From the NCBI GenBank assembly GCA_038257155.1, contig JBBSJP010000018.1, positions 1-64,000 on the forward strand: a stretch of 64,000 nucleotides of DNA. The letters are read 5' to 3'. This stretch comes from JANJTY01 sp038257155. GTDB lineage: Bacteria; Pseudomonadota; Gammaproteobacteria; Xanthomonadales; Xanthomonadaceae. Numbering within the stretch: position 1 is the first letter of the stretch; the number at the start of each line of letters is the position of its first letter. A program made the position numbers and the translations under genes. Of this stretch, positions 25,523 through 34,500 are shown one piece after another. The notes beneath the pieces were generated by a model. It saw only the letters and a program-made list of their open reading frames with translations, searched no databases and was not told where the DNA came from.

Positions 25523-27916
25523 ATGCGAGTTCTTGGTCTTTTTCATGCAATGACTGATGCCTGGCGCCTGCTGCGCGCCCGTCCGTTGGGCAATCTCGCT
25601 GCGGTTCTGGTGCTGGCAGGTGGCCTGTCTGCACTGCTGCTGGTGGGAGCGCTTTCCGATCTGCTGCGCGGCGCGGTGCCGGACTCGGTACCGGCCGAGG
25701 AGGTCTTCGCCTTCGGCGTGCAGAGTGGCGGCGGCCGCACCTTTCTGATGTTGCCGCGCGACGAAGCCCTGCAGCTGCGTGCCGAGGTGCCAGGACTGGC
25801 GGACGCCGCGCTGTACGGCTGGAGCGACTTCAATCTGGCCGAAGGCACGGGAACCGAAAGCGGCCCCGCCGAACGGGTGGCCGGCGTGCTGACCGATGGT
25901 GACCTGTTTGCCGTGCTGGGCTGGCCAATGGCCATGGGACGCGGCTTTCGTGCCGATGACTTCCTGCCCGGCGCAGCGGGAGCCGTGGTGATCGGTGAGC
26001 GCCTGTGGCGCAGCCGTTTTGGCGCCGCCCCTGACATCGTCGGACGCAGCATCCGGCTCGATGGAGAGACGGTTGTCGTGGTGGGCGTGCTGCCGCCGCA
26101 GCGCGCATTCCCATTCCAGAATCAGGTGTACCGCGCCATCGATCTGGCCAGTGCCGGTGATCGCGGCGCCGGCCAGTGGCGCACCTTGGCACGCATAGGC
26201 GATCCGCAGATCCTGCAGCAGACCCACGCCGCCATCGCCGCCGTGCAGCTCGAGCGCGAGCGCAGCCTGGGCGAGGATGCGCTGCGCTCCCCGATTCGAC
26301 TGGTGCGCGAATGGGAAGACTCGGCCAATCCTGATTCGGCAATGCTGGGGTTTGTGCTGCTCGTGGTGGCTGGCCTGGTAATGCTGCTGGCGGCAAGCAA
26401 TGCCGGTGGCCTGGTGCTGGTGCAGTGGCTGGGTCGCGGCCGCGATCTGGCCACCCGCCACGCACTGGGAGCGACCCGCGCCCGCGTTCTCGGTGGCCTG
26501 CTGATGCACGGAGTAATCCTGGTGTTGCTGGCCTGGACATTGGCCGCGGTGCTTGCCCAGGCCGGAGCCGATTATTTCAATGCCTTTCTTTGGCAGTCCC
26601 AGAGCGGCATCCCGCTCTACATGCAGGTTGCGCTGTCGGGCAAGGTCTTGCTGGTTGGACTGGGCGCAGCCTTGCTGGCGGTGGTCTGTCTTGTTTATCC
26701 AACCTGGCGGCGTTTGCGTCGCGGCGATCTGGCAGTGGACTTGCGCAGTGGATCACGCGGCGTAGGTGCACCGTTCTCACGCCTCGGAGCAGCCTTGTTC
26801 GGCCTGCAGACGGTGTTGGCGGTGGTGACGGTGCTGGCTACCCTGCAGGCCTTGCAGGGCGCCGCCGAACTGCTCAATCGTTCGCTGGGACTTGAGACCG
26901 AACAGGTGCTGGTGGCGCGCTTCAACGTCGGCGATGCCGAACGTGGCGCCGCATTCGCCACGCGTCTGCGCGAAGTGCTGGCGGAGGAGCCCGGCGTGCT
27001 GGCGGTGAGCATCGCGGAGACCATACCCATGGCCAGCGTGATGCAGGCCGATGTGCTGCGAGGCGATCGGCGACTGCGGGCCGACTACGCGCCGGTGGAT
27101 GCCGGATTTCGCGAAGTGTATGGCCTTGGTCTGCGCAGCGGCCGCTGGTTCGACGCAAACGAGATTGCCGAGCAGAAGCCGGTGGCGGTGATCGACCCGG
27201 TGCTGGCCAAGTCTCTGTTTGGTGACCTGGATCCGGTGGGCATGAGCTTTCGGCGCGAAGGCGGGCGTGAGCCGCAAGAGCTGCAGGTGATAGGAGTCAG
27301 CGAGCGTGTCTTTCTTGCCCGGCATCTGGGCAGTGATCCGCCCGCACTGTTCGTACCCGCCACGGTGAGTGGTCGCGGCGAGTTCGGCTTGGCCCTGCGC
27401 GTGCAGGGCGCGCCGCAGGACTATTCCGCGCGCCTGCAGGCCATTGCCCTTGGTGTTGATCCAGACATGGCCCTCACCGATGTCGGCCCCTATGCCAACC
27501 TGCGCGCCAAAGAGTTGGGCTGGACCCGGCTTGTGGTCGGTCTGTTTGCGCCACTTGGACTGCTCGCCCTGGTGCTGGCAGGTACCGGATTGACGGCCTT
27601 GCTCGGCAGCCTGGTGGCCCAGCGGGTGCGCGAGATCGGCCTGCGCCGCGCCCTTGGCGCGCGCGCTCCGAGCCTGGTGCGAGCGCTGCTGGGGCGGATT
27701 TCGATCTGGGGCTGTGGCGGCTTGCTGGTTGGCATAGCGTTCGCCTTCGCGCTCGTCCATCCCATGGGCGATAGCGTTTACGGCCGGAGTCCGCTCGATT
27801 GGTTCAGCGTGCTCGGTACGGTGATCGTGATGCTGCTGGCGCTGGCCTTGGCCGTAGCACTGCCATTGCGACGCGCCTTGCGCATCGAGCCTACCGAGGC
27901 ATTGCGGGACGGCTGA
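25523..27916 (+). CDS. MacB/FtsX-type ABC permease, ADOP architecture (permease 6 of 6, divergent)
   Basis: A 797-residue last member of the array. The doubled plan is kept, but the first helix (A-A-V-L-V-L-A-G-G-L-S-A-L-L-L-V-G) lacks the G-I-G-x-N-x-A-I-F-S signature and the first periplasmic core is glycine- and alanine-rich. The second three-helix block retains V-R-E-I-G-L-R-R-A-L-G-A, the coupling-helix region that contacts the ATPase, and the tail R-R-A-L-R-I-E-P-T-E-A-L-R. It may be the most specialised permease, or one with a changed periplasmic role. It ends the operon; no clear terminator follows. Confidence 0.84.
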   Translation: MRVLGLFHAMTDAWRLLRARPLGNLAAVLVLAGGLSALLLVGALSDLLRGAVPDSVPAEEVFAFGVQSGGGRTFLMLPRDEALQLRAEVPGLADAALYGWSDFNLAEGTGTESGPAERVAGVLTDGDLFAVLGWPMAMGRGFRADDFLPGAAGAVVIGERLWRSRFGAAPDIVGRSIRLDGETVVVVGVLPPQRAFPFQNQVYRAIDLASAGDRGAGQWRTLARIGDPQILQQTHAAIAAVQLERERSLGEDALRSPIRLVREWEDSANPDSAMLGFVLLVVAGLVMLLAASNAGGLVLVQWLGRGRDLATRHALGATRARVLGGLLMHGVILVLLAWTLAAVLAQAGADYFNAFLWQSQSGIPLYMQVALSGKVLLVGLGAALLAVVCLVYPTWRRLRRGDLAVDLRSGSRGVGAPFSRLGAALFGLQTVLAVVTVLATLQALQGAAELLNRSLGLETEQVLVARFNVGDAERGAAFATRLREVLAEEPGVLAVSIAETIPMASVMQADVLRGDRRLRADYAPVDAGFREVYGLGLRSGRWFDANEIAEQKPVAVIDPVLAKSLFGDLDPVGMSFRREGGREPQELQVIGVSERVFLARHLGSDPPALFVPATVSGRGEFGLALRVQGAPQDYSARLQAIALGVDPDMALTDVGPYANLRAKELGWTRLVVGLFAPLGLLALVLAGTGLTALLGSLVAQRVREIGLRRALGARAPSLVRALLGRISIWGCGGLLVGIAFAFALVHPMGDSVYGRSPLDWFSVLGTVIVMLLALALAVALPLRRALRIEPTEALRDG

Positions 27917-27981
27917 GTCGACTGATTCGGGCGGGGTGAGGGCAGGACTGGTAAGTGGTTCGATCGCTGCTCTGGGTCCAT

Positions 27982-28116
27982 TGCTGCGCGCTGGCCTCGA
28001 TCAGCGCCTCACCACGAACGGATGGAGGGGTGCTGCGCGCTGGCCTCGATCAGCGCCTCACCACGAACGGATGAAAGGGTGCTGCGCGCTGGAGTCGATC
28101 GGCGCCTCACCACGAA
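27982..28116. repeat. 49-bp tandem repeat, 2.75 copies
   Basis: A 49-bp unit starting TGCTGCGCGCTGG and containing GCGCCTCACCACGAA begins at 27982, 28031 and 28080. Copies 1 and 2 are nearly identical; copy 3 has a few changes and stops at 28116. It lies in the 221-bp gap between the convergent ends of the transporter operon and the minus-strand signalling unit, in no gene. Confidence 0.85.
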
Positions 28117-28137
28117 TCTGCAGGCGAGCGCTCGCAG

Positions 28138-28536
28138 CTAATCAGGCGATCCCACTACGAAAGCGTAGACGATGAAGCCACCGATCAACACACTGCCGAG
28201 CGCGTAAGGCAGCAGGCTTCGAGTCGCAAGTGGCACGGCCCACAGGGCAAATCGGCGGTGCAGCTTCCAGGGAACGAAGAGCAGCACCAGGGTCGTGACC
28301 AGCAGCAGGTAGCCGAACCCCCGAAACACCACTTCGTAGGCCATCTGCGACGCGAAGTGCACGAACGCTGCCCCAACCAGAATCCGCATGCCCATCTCGA
28401 TGTAGTGAAGCCGGGCGGTGGCCGCAAATCCCCCGAGCATTCGCCGCAGGGTGGATGGCCACAGTACGGCAGCGAGTGCCTGGAGCAGGAAGAAAAGGGT
28501 GGCCGCAATGACTACGGTTCCAGACAGAGCAAGCAT
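28138..28536 (-). CDS. small integral membrane protein of unknown function
   Basis: A 132-residue protein with four predicted membrane helices (about 4-26, 48-66, 70-88 and 104-127) and short basic loops (K-L-H-R-R between the third and fourth). The ATG has AGAGG five bases upstream. I do not recognise the family. It lies 147 bases downstream of the TonB receptor on the same strand and could be the last gene of that unit, but the gap is long enough for a separate promoter. Confidence 0.6.
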   Translation of the reverse strand: MLALSGTVVIAATLFFLLQALAAVLWPSTLRRMLGGFAATARLHYIEMGMRILVGAAFVHFASQMAYEVVFRGFGYLLLVTTLVLLFVPWKLHRRFALWAVPLATRSLLPYALGSVLIGGFIVYAFVVGSPD

Positions 28537-28683
28537 CTTTGCCTCTGGGGCTAGTTCGGGTGGCAGGGTCAGGAGCTGCAGCCGGCGAGTATGAACTCAT
28601 GAAATGACCGAGCCTATTGGCACCGTGGTCTGCCTCGCTTGCCTGACGCCCGATGCCCGGGAACGCAATGGCGTCGCAGTGGA

Positions 28684-31584
28684 TCAGAAGCGTTGCACCA
28701 GCTGTGCATACCAGAAGCGCCCGGGCAGCGGATAGGCCGGGTCGAAGCTGTTGGCGAAGGTCGAATAGGAAATCGGCGGGTTGCGATCGAATGCGTTGCG
28801 CAGGCCGAACACGACCCGTCCATCCCAAGGTGTTTCCCAGCCGGCCTGCAGATCGACATAAGTCCGCGTAGCCAGGCGGTTGGAAGGAAAGCCGGGGATG
28901 ACCTGGCTGGGTAAATCAGGATCGCTGCAAAGCTCTGGGCGACCGAACTGGGCCGGGTTGATGCAGGCTTCGTCCAGTGCCGAGTAGTACCGCGCGATCG
29001 TACTGGCCGACCAGGCGCCGCGCTGCCAGGACAGGCTCAGGTTGGAACGCAGGTGAAAGCTTGGCTCGCGATTCAGAACGTTTCCGAGCGCTGAGCGTCG
29101 TCCGGAGCCGCGTGGCGATTCAAAGCTGTAGCGTGTCATGTGGCTCGCATCAAGGGCCACGGTGAACAGGCCAAGGCTGGTATTACGTCGGTAGTTGAGC
29201 CCAAGATCCCAGCCCTCTACTTCCAGTTCGCCGGAATTGAGCTGGCGCGCGTCAACCGCAAGCAGTTCGCCGTTGGCGTCGCGCAGGGTGCGGTCGCAGG
29301 CCTCGGGCACACCGGCGTCGGCGCAGAAATGCAGCAATTCGACGTAGTCCGGTTGGGAAATGGCGTCAGCGATATGCACCCGGTACCAGTCAAGGCTGAG
29401 GTCAAAACCCGTGGCCCAGGGTGGATTCCAAACCAGGCCGGCACTGCGGCTGCGCGAGCTTTCTGGCCGCAGGGCTGCATTGCCGCCGTCCAGAACATCA
29501 AACAGCGCGCCGGCAGGATCGTACTGGCCGCCTGGCACGCCGTCGGCCGCGCAATTGGCGCGCTGCGTGGCATCGGGTTGGTTCTCGGCAGCGCAGGGAT
29601 CGCGCTGCAGGCCGTCGAAGCTCTCTGTGATAGGAAAATACAGCTCGGACACGATCGGCGCGCGAAAGCCTTCGGCGTGACTGACGCGCACCATCAGCTG
29701 CTCGATCGGCTTCCAGCGCAGGCCTGCTTCGAGATTGCTGGTACTGCCAAAACTGTCATAGCGCGAATGACGCAGCGCGGCGCTGGTTTCCAGCAGGCTG
29801 GCGCCGGGTACCGAGTCCAGCAGGGGCGCCGACAGTTCCAGATAGGCTTCGTGCACGCTCTGGCGGCCGCCATACGACGTATCGGTAATTCCCTGGGTAG
29901 CCACGCGGCGCGGGTCGAGGCGACTATTGCCGGCTTCGCGGCGATATTCGTAGCCCGCGGCAAAGGCCAGCGAACCGGCTGGCAGCTCGAGTAGATCACC
30001 GTCCAGGTGAAGGTGCAGCAGGCGTGATTCGGTGCGGGTGCGATCCTGCCCGGCATAGTAGAGGTAGCCCAGCATCTCCGGGGTCAGCGCGTCCGGTCCA
30101 TGAAACGCGTCGAGCGGCACGCAGCCATCCACCACGGCTGCCCGCGTGCCACAGCGAGCAACGCCTCCCGCGTCGCGGAACGAAGGGCCGAGCGCCAACC
30201 GGAGGCGGGCGGGATCGAGCAGACCTTCAGTGTTCGCCTCGATGTCGTAACGTCCGAACACGGCATCCGCTCCCCAGGACAGGAACCGTCCACCGACATC
30301 CCAGATACCGGACAGGCCGGCAGCGATACGCACGGTGTCGGCGTCCTGCCCGAAGCGACGCAATTGCCTGCCTGGGCGCAGGGCCATGCTGGTAACCGGC
30401 TGGCCGAAGGGGTTGTGGACGTGATCGGCCGGCACCACCACGTTGTTGGCTCCGCCGAACAGCGTGCTCAGCATGATCGGGTTGGGCGCCAACTCCTGCG
30501 ACGAAAGGCGTTCGTTGTAGACCACCTGCAGGCTGGCGGTAACGGTGTCGCCCAGCTCGCGCCGTGCGTTCAAGAACAGCGCGCTGCGTTCCTGCGGAGT
30601 AAGCAGGTAATTGTCCTGGGCGTAGTTGTAGCCGTCGTTGGCAAGGTCAAACAGGCGGTAGTCGCCGGTGACCGGATCAAGAGTTGAGCGGTTGAGCGGC
30701 CCCGGACGGCCATCTGGCGAAGGGCACACACCATTGGCCGGATAGGTACCTGCCGGGTTGAACGGACAGATGCCGCGAGATCCAAATCCGAACAGGCCAA
30801 AGGGCGTGAACAAACTGGCGCCGGCGCGCACATCGGTTGGCGGCAAGCCGAACACCGGAACGGCCGAGATCTCGCGGTCGCGCGCGAACACCGGATCCTG
30901 ACGCTGATGACTGAGGCTAACGCTGAGATGGCCGGCCTCACCAGCCCAGCCACTGGTCAGCTCCAGCGAGCGGGTGCGGCCGTCGCCCTGCTCGTAGGCG
31001 CCGATCTGGGCGCGTGCTTCGTGACCTTCGAAATCGCGCCGTGTGGTGAGGCTCACCACGCCGGCGATGGCGTCCGAGCCGTAAATCGCCGAAGCGCCGT
31101 CCTTGAGAACCTCGATGCGCTCGATCATGGCCAGTGGAATCGAGTTGAGGTCCACCGCACCATCGATGCCGGGGATCCAGCGCCGCCCATCGACCAGCAC
31201 CAGGGTGCGTTGATCGCCGAGGTTGCGCAGATCGATCCGTGTGGTGCCATCGCCGCCGTTGTTGAACGTCGTGTTGAACGATGCGCCATGCACCTGCAGG
31301 CTCTGCAGGATCTCGCCGACCGAGGCCATGCCGGTCTGCTCTAGCTGGACGCGTTCCAGAACCAGCACCGGCTTCCAGGTCTCGATGTCGATGCGTTTGA
31401 TGCGTGAGCCGACGACTTCAACGCGGTCCAGGGCGGTCTTCCCTTCCTCGGCCGGCGACGCCATTTCAGGCGACTCCGGCTCTGTGGCGCTCGCCGAGAT
31501 GCAGGCCAGTCCAATCAGCAAGCCTGCCGCGAGCGCGCGCGGGCCATGCAACGGGGTGGCATCACTGCGCATGGCTGATTCCAT
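28684..31584 (-). CDS. TonB-dependent outer-membrane receptor
   Basis: A 966-residue receptor. The signal peptide is about residues 1-34 (A-A-G-L-L-I-G-L-A-C-I-S-A-S-A). A TonB-box-like stretch precedes V-E-V-V-G-S-R-I-K-R. The plug (about 60-190) shows V-G-E-I-L-Q-S-L, N-L-G-D-Q-R-T-L-V-L-V-D-G-R-R and I-E-V-L-K-D-G-A-S-A-I-Y-G-S-D-A-I-A-G-V. The barrel follows and ends in phenylalanine (Q-L-V-Q-R-F). There is no N-terminal STN signalling domain, so it is not a FecA-type transducer. The start overlaps the end of the kinase gene by 23 bases; ATG 31572, four codons later, is the alternative. The overlap ties it to the sigma-kinase genes. The ligand is unknown. Confidence 0.92.
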   Translation of the reverse strand: MESAMRSDATPLHGPRALAAGLLIGLACISASATEPESPEMASPAEEGKTALDRVEVVGSRIKRIDIETWKPVLVLERVQLEQTGMASVGEILQSLQVHGASFNTTFNNGGDGTTRIDLRNLGDQRTLVLVDGRRWIPGIDGAVDLNSIPLAMIERIEVLKDGASAIYGSDAIAGVVSLTTRRDFEGHEARAQIGAYEQGDGRTRSLELTSGWAGEAGHLSVSLSHQRQDPVFARDREISAVPVFGLPPTDVRAGASLFTPFGLFGFGSRGICPFNPAGTYPANGVCPSPDGRPGPLNRSTLDPVTGDYRLFDLANDGYNYAQDNYLLTPQERSALFLNARRELGDTVTASLQVVYNERLSSQELAPNPIMLSTLFGGANNVVVPADHVHNPFGQPVTSMALRPGRQLRRFGQDADTVRIAAGLSGIWDVGGRFLSWGADAVFGRYDIEANTEGLLDPARLRLALGPSFRDAGGVARCGTRAAVVDGCVPLDAFHGPDALTPEMLGYLYYAGQDRTRTESRLLHLHLDGDLLELPAGSLAFAAGYEYRREAGNSRLDPRRVATQGITDTSYGGRQSVHEAYLELSAPLLDSVPGASLLETSAALRHSRYDSFGSTSNLEAGLRWKPIEQLMVRVSHAEGFRAPIVSELYFPITESFDGLQRDPCAAENQPDATQRANCAADGVPGGQYDPAGALFDVLDGGNAALRPESSRSRSAGLVWNPPWATGFDLSLDWYRVHIADAISQPDYVELLHFCADAGVPEACDRTLRDANGELLAVDARQLNSGELEVEGWDLGLNYRRNTSLGLFTVALDASHMTRYSFESPRGSGRRSALGNVLNREPSFHLRSNLSLSWQRGAWSASTIARYYSALDEACINPAQFGRPELCSDPDLPSQVIPGFPSNRLATRTYVDLQAGWETPWDGRVVFGLRNAFDRNPPISYSTFANSFDPAYPLPGRFWYAQLVQRF

Positions 31585-34500
31585 CAGGTACGGATGGGAT
31601 GTCGGGTTCCACTTCCAGGGTCACAGCGTAGAACATCGGCGCTTCCATCGAGCCGCTTCCAGCCTTGAGTCGCACGGCGGCTACCTCACCCACCTCGGTG
31701 GGAACATCGAGGCTGGCCAGATTGACGATGCTGGGGGTATGCGAACTGGTGTAGCCACCGTCGCGCTGCTGTGCCGGAAATATCCCGACCCAACCGATGC
31801 GTGCGCTGGGAGCCACGATGTCTATCATCCAATTGGTGACGACATCGCGCATCAACTGGATCTCGAGCGCGGTTTCGCGCCCATCGACACCAATCAGCAC
31901 CACGTCCGCGAAGCGTCGCGGCGGGGCACGTGGTGAAACCGGAACTAACTGCATCACCAACGCATGCACCCGCATTGGCCTCACATCGGCAGGCACCGGG
32001 ATGTTGCCGCTGTGCGGATTGAATGGGTGGATGCTGATCGACGGTCCACCACCACTGAGCTGCACCCCGCCTTCAACAAGGAAATCAATGCCGTTGAAGC
32101 GATGTATTCCGGCCGATACCGTAGTCAGGTCACCGGGAGTCCCTGGATTGCGCGGGCCGGGTCCGCGCAGCGGCAGATTTACTGCGCGACTTAGATCAAG
32201 CGGCACAAAGCGCGGATCGACGCCGCTGTCGGGTGCAGCGGCCAGTGTGACTACGTGCTGGGCCGCAGGCGCGAGGGTTGCAGCCGGCGGGCCAGGATCA
32301 GCAGCTCGCAGACGTAGGCGCAGGGCTGCCAGTTCCACGTCATCAGGTGGCGCCTCCGCACCGGCTGGGTCCAGCACCTTGGCCAATTGCTGCAGTTGCG
32401 AAGCGTCGCTGTAATCCAGCGGCAGCTCCCAAACCAGCCAGCGACCCCGCACGCTGCGCCCCAGCAGGCGGCGACCATCGGGCGCAAACGCCATCTTGGC
32501 GATCGCGTCGTTGCCCGCCAACGGCAGCGGCAGCAGGGAACTCAGCCGCTTGGAGCGGTGCAGGTCGAAGATCTGCACGGCGTTGCGCGTGGCCTGGGCG
32601 GCGCGATGTCCATCGTGGCTAAGGGCAAAGTCGTACATCGATTCGCCGTTTCCCAGGCCCCGCACATCATGTCGCTCGCTATTCGGTTCCAGCCGACTGA
32701 TCGAATCGCTGACCAGATTCTGCGCCACCACGCCGCTGCGGCTTGCGATCAAGCGCGGTTCCATACCCGACGAACGCAGATCCCACTGCAGAAGGTCTTT
32801 GCATGTGTGAGGATCCCACAGCAGGATGCGGGAGCGGCGCTGCGGTAGCGCCAGGCGCGCCCAGATCGAGCGACCGTCATCGCTGATTGCCGTTGACATG
32901 ATGGTGCCGCCGGCTTCCGGACGCTCTATGCCGTTGCATGTTGGCGTTGCCCCAGTCAAATCGACCAGGCGCAGGGCAGGCTCGCGGTCGTTGTGCCGCA
33001 GTGGCAGGGTCAGTGCGAACTGCCCGAGCGGATCGAGCTCGATGTGGAACAGCGGACCAGCGACGAGCGGTGCCTGGGGCCGAAGCCGGGCCTGATCCAG
33101 ATCCAGCGTCCAGAGTTGCTCTTGGTAGTCGTCCCCCTGGTAGCCACCAGTGGCGGCCACCAACACCGGCGCCTGGCGCGCGATCTCGACCCGCAGTGGC
33201 GTTTGCGGCAGCAGCATTGGCTCGCCGCGCAGCGCCATGCTGTCGCCCTCGAGCACCCGCAGAGTCCGTCCTGCGATGGTGACCAGCCAGCGGCCGTCGG
33301 CGCTGAACTCGGCAAAGCGCACACTTTCCGGATGCTCGGCGGCAGGCCCCATCGCGCGCCCCGTTCCGGCGTCAATCACTTGCACGCGGGCGCCGTCCAC
33401 CGCCACCACGCGTCTCCCGTCGAAGCTGAGCGTGGCCGCAGGCAGTGGCGCCGCTTCCCCCGGCAGCAAGCCCCCCACTGGCATGCGCCACAGACTGAGT
33501 AATCCATCGCTGCCGCCCGTGACCAGCAGACCCGACTCGGCGTGCAGATCGAATGCGTGTACGAACAGGTGGCGACTACCGGTCAGCCGGACCGACATCG
33601 GCACGGCGAAATTGTCGAACGGTGCTGGCGGTGGCAACTGCCAGGCGCGCAGCTCATTATCGATGGGCCGCAGCAGCAGGTCACCCACTACCCGCACCCG
33701 TCCCAGTCGGTTGCTGACGCGCTCTCGAATCGCAGCGGCGCGCGGTCGTCCGGTGGCCACGTCCCAAGCCATGATCGTGCCATCCTCGGCCAGTGCAGCC
33801 AGGGAGCGGTCATCCGAGCTGAACTCGAGCCAGCGAATGGTTGCGGGTGGGCTGGAGGGCATTGCACGCTGACTGCCATCGAGCGTATCAACCAGCATCA
33901 CGCTGCCATCCAGTGTGCCAAGGGCGAGCAGGCTGCCCGAGTGGTTGAAACGCCAGGCGCGTGCCGGCGCGTCCGTCGATAGCTGCAGCGTCCAGCGCAA
34001 TTCGAACGATGCCGGGTCAAGTAGATCGAAACGCGCGAAATCGTCGGTGCCTACCAGTCCGTGACCGCCCGGTGCAAACATCCACTGAACCCCGTGATGC
34101 TTTCGCGGCGGACCCAGGGCGCGCCAGCCATCCACCGTGTGCACCTGCATGCGATCGGGAAAGCGCATCGAAGCGTCACTGCGCCAGCGCACGAGGGCGA
34201 GGCTGGCATCCTCGTTGAATATGAGGTCGGAGTACCCGGGCCCGGGTTCCGGTGGCATCAACACCTGGCCGCTTTGGGCGTCGAATGCGATCGTGTCCGA
34301 ATGCATCGGTGCGGCCAGCACGGGCATTGCCAACAGGCCGACCAGAATGCGCCGGCCATCATCGGTGTAGCGCAGTTGGCCGTGCGGCAGGTCGGCAAAT
34401 GGCGTGGCGTGAGTCAGTCCTGACGTTGACGTTTCCCAAAGTAGATCGCTGCCTTGGGTAGCGTACTGACGGACCGCCCGGCGACCGTCGGAATGGTGGA

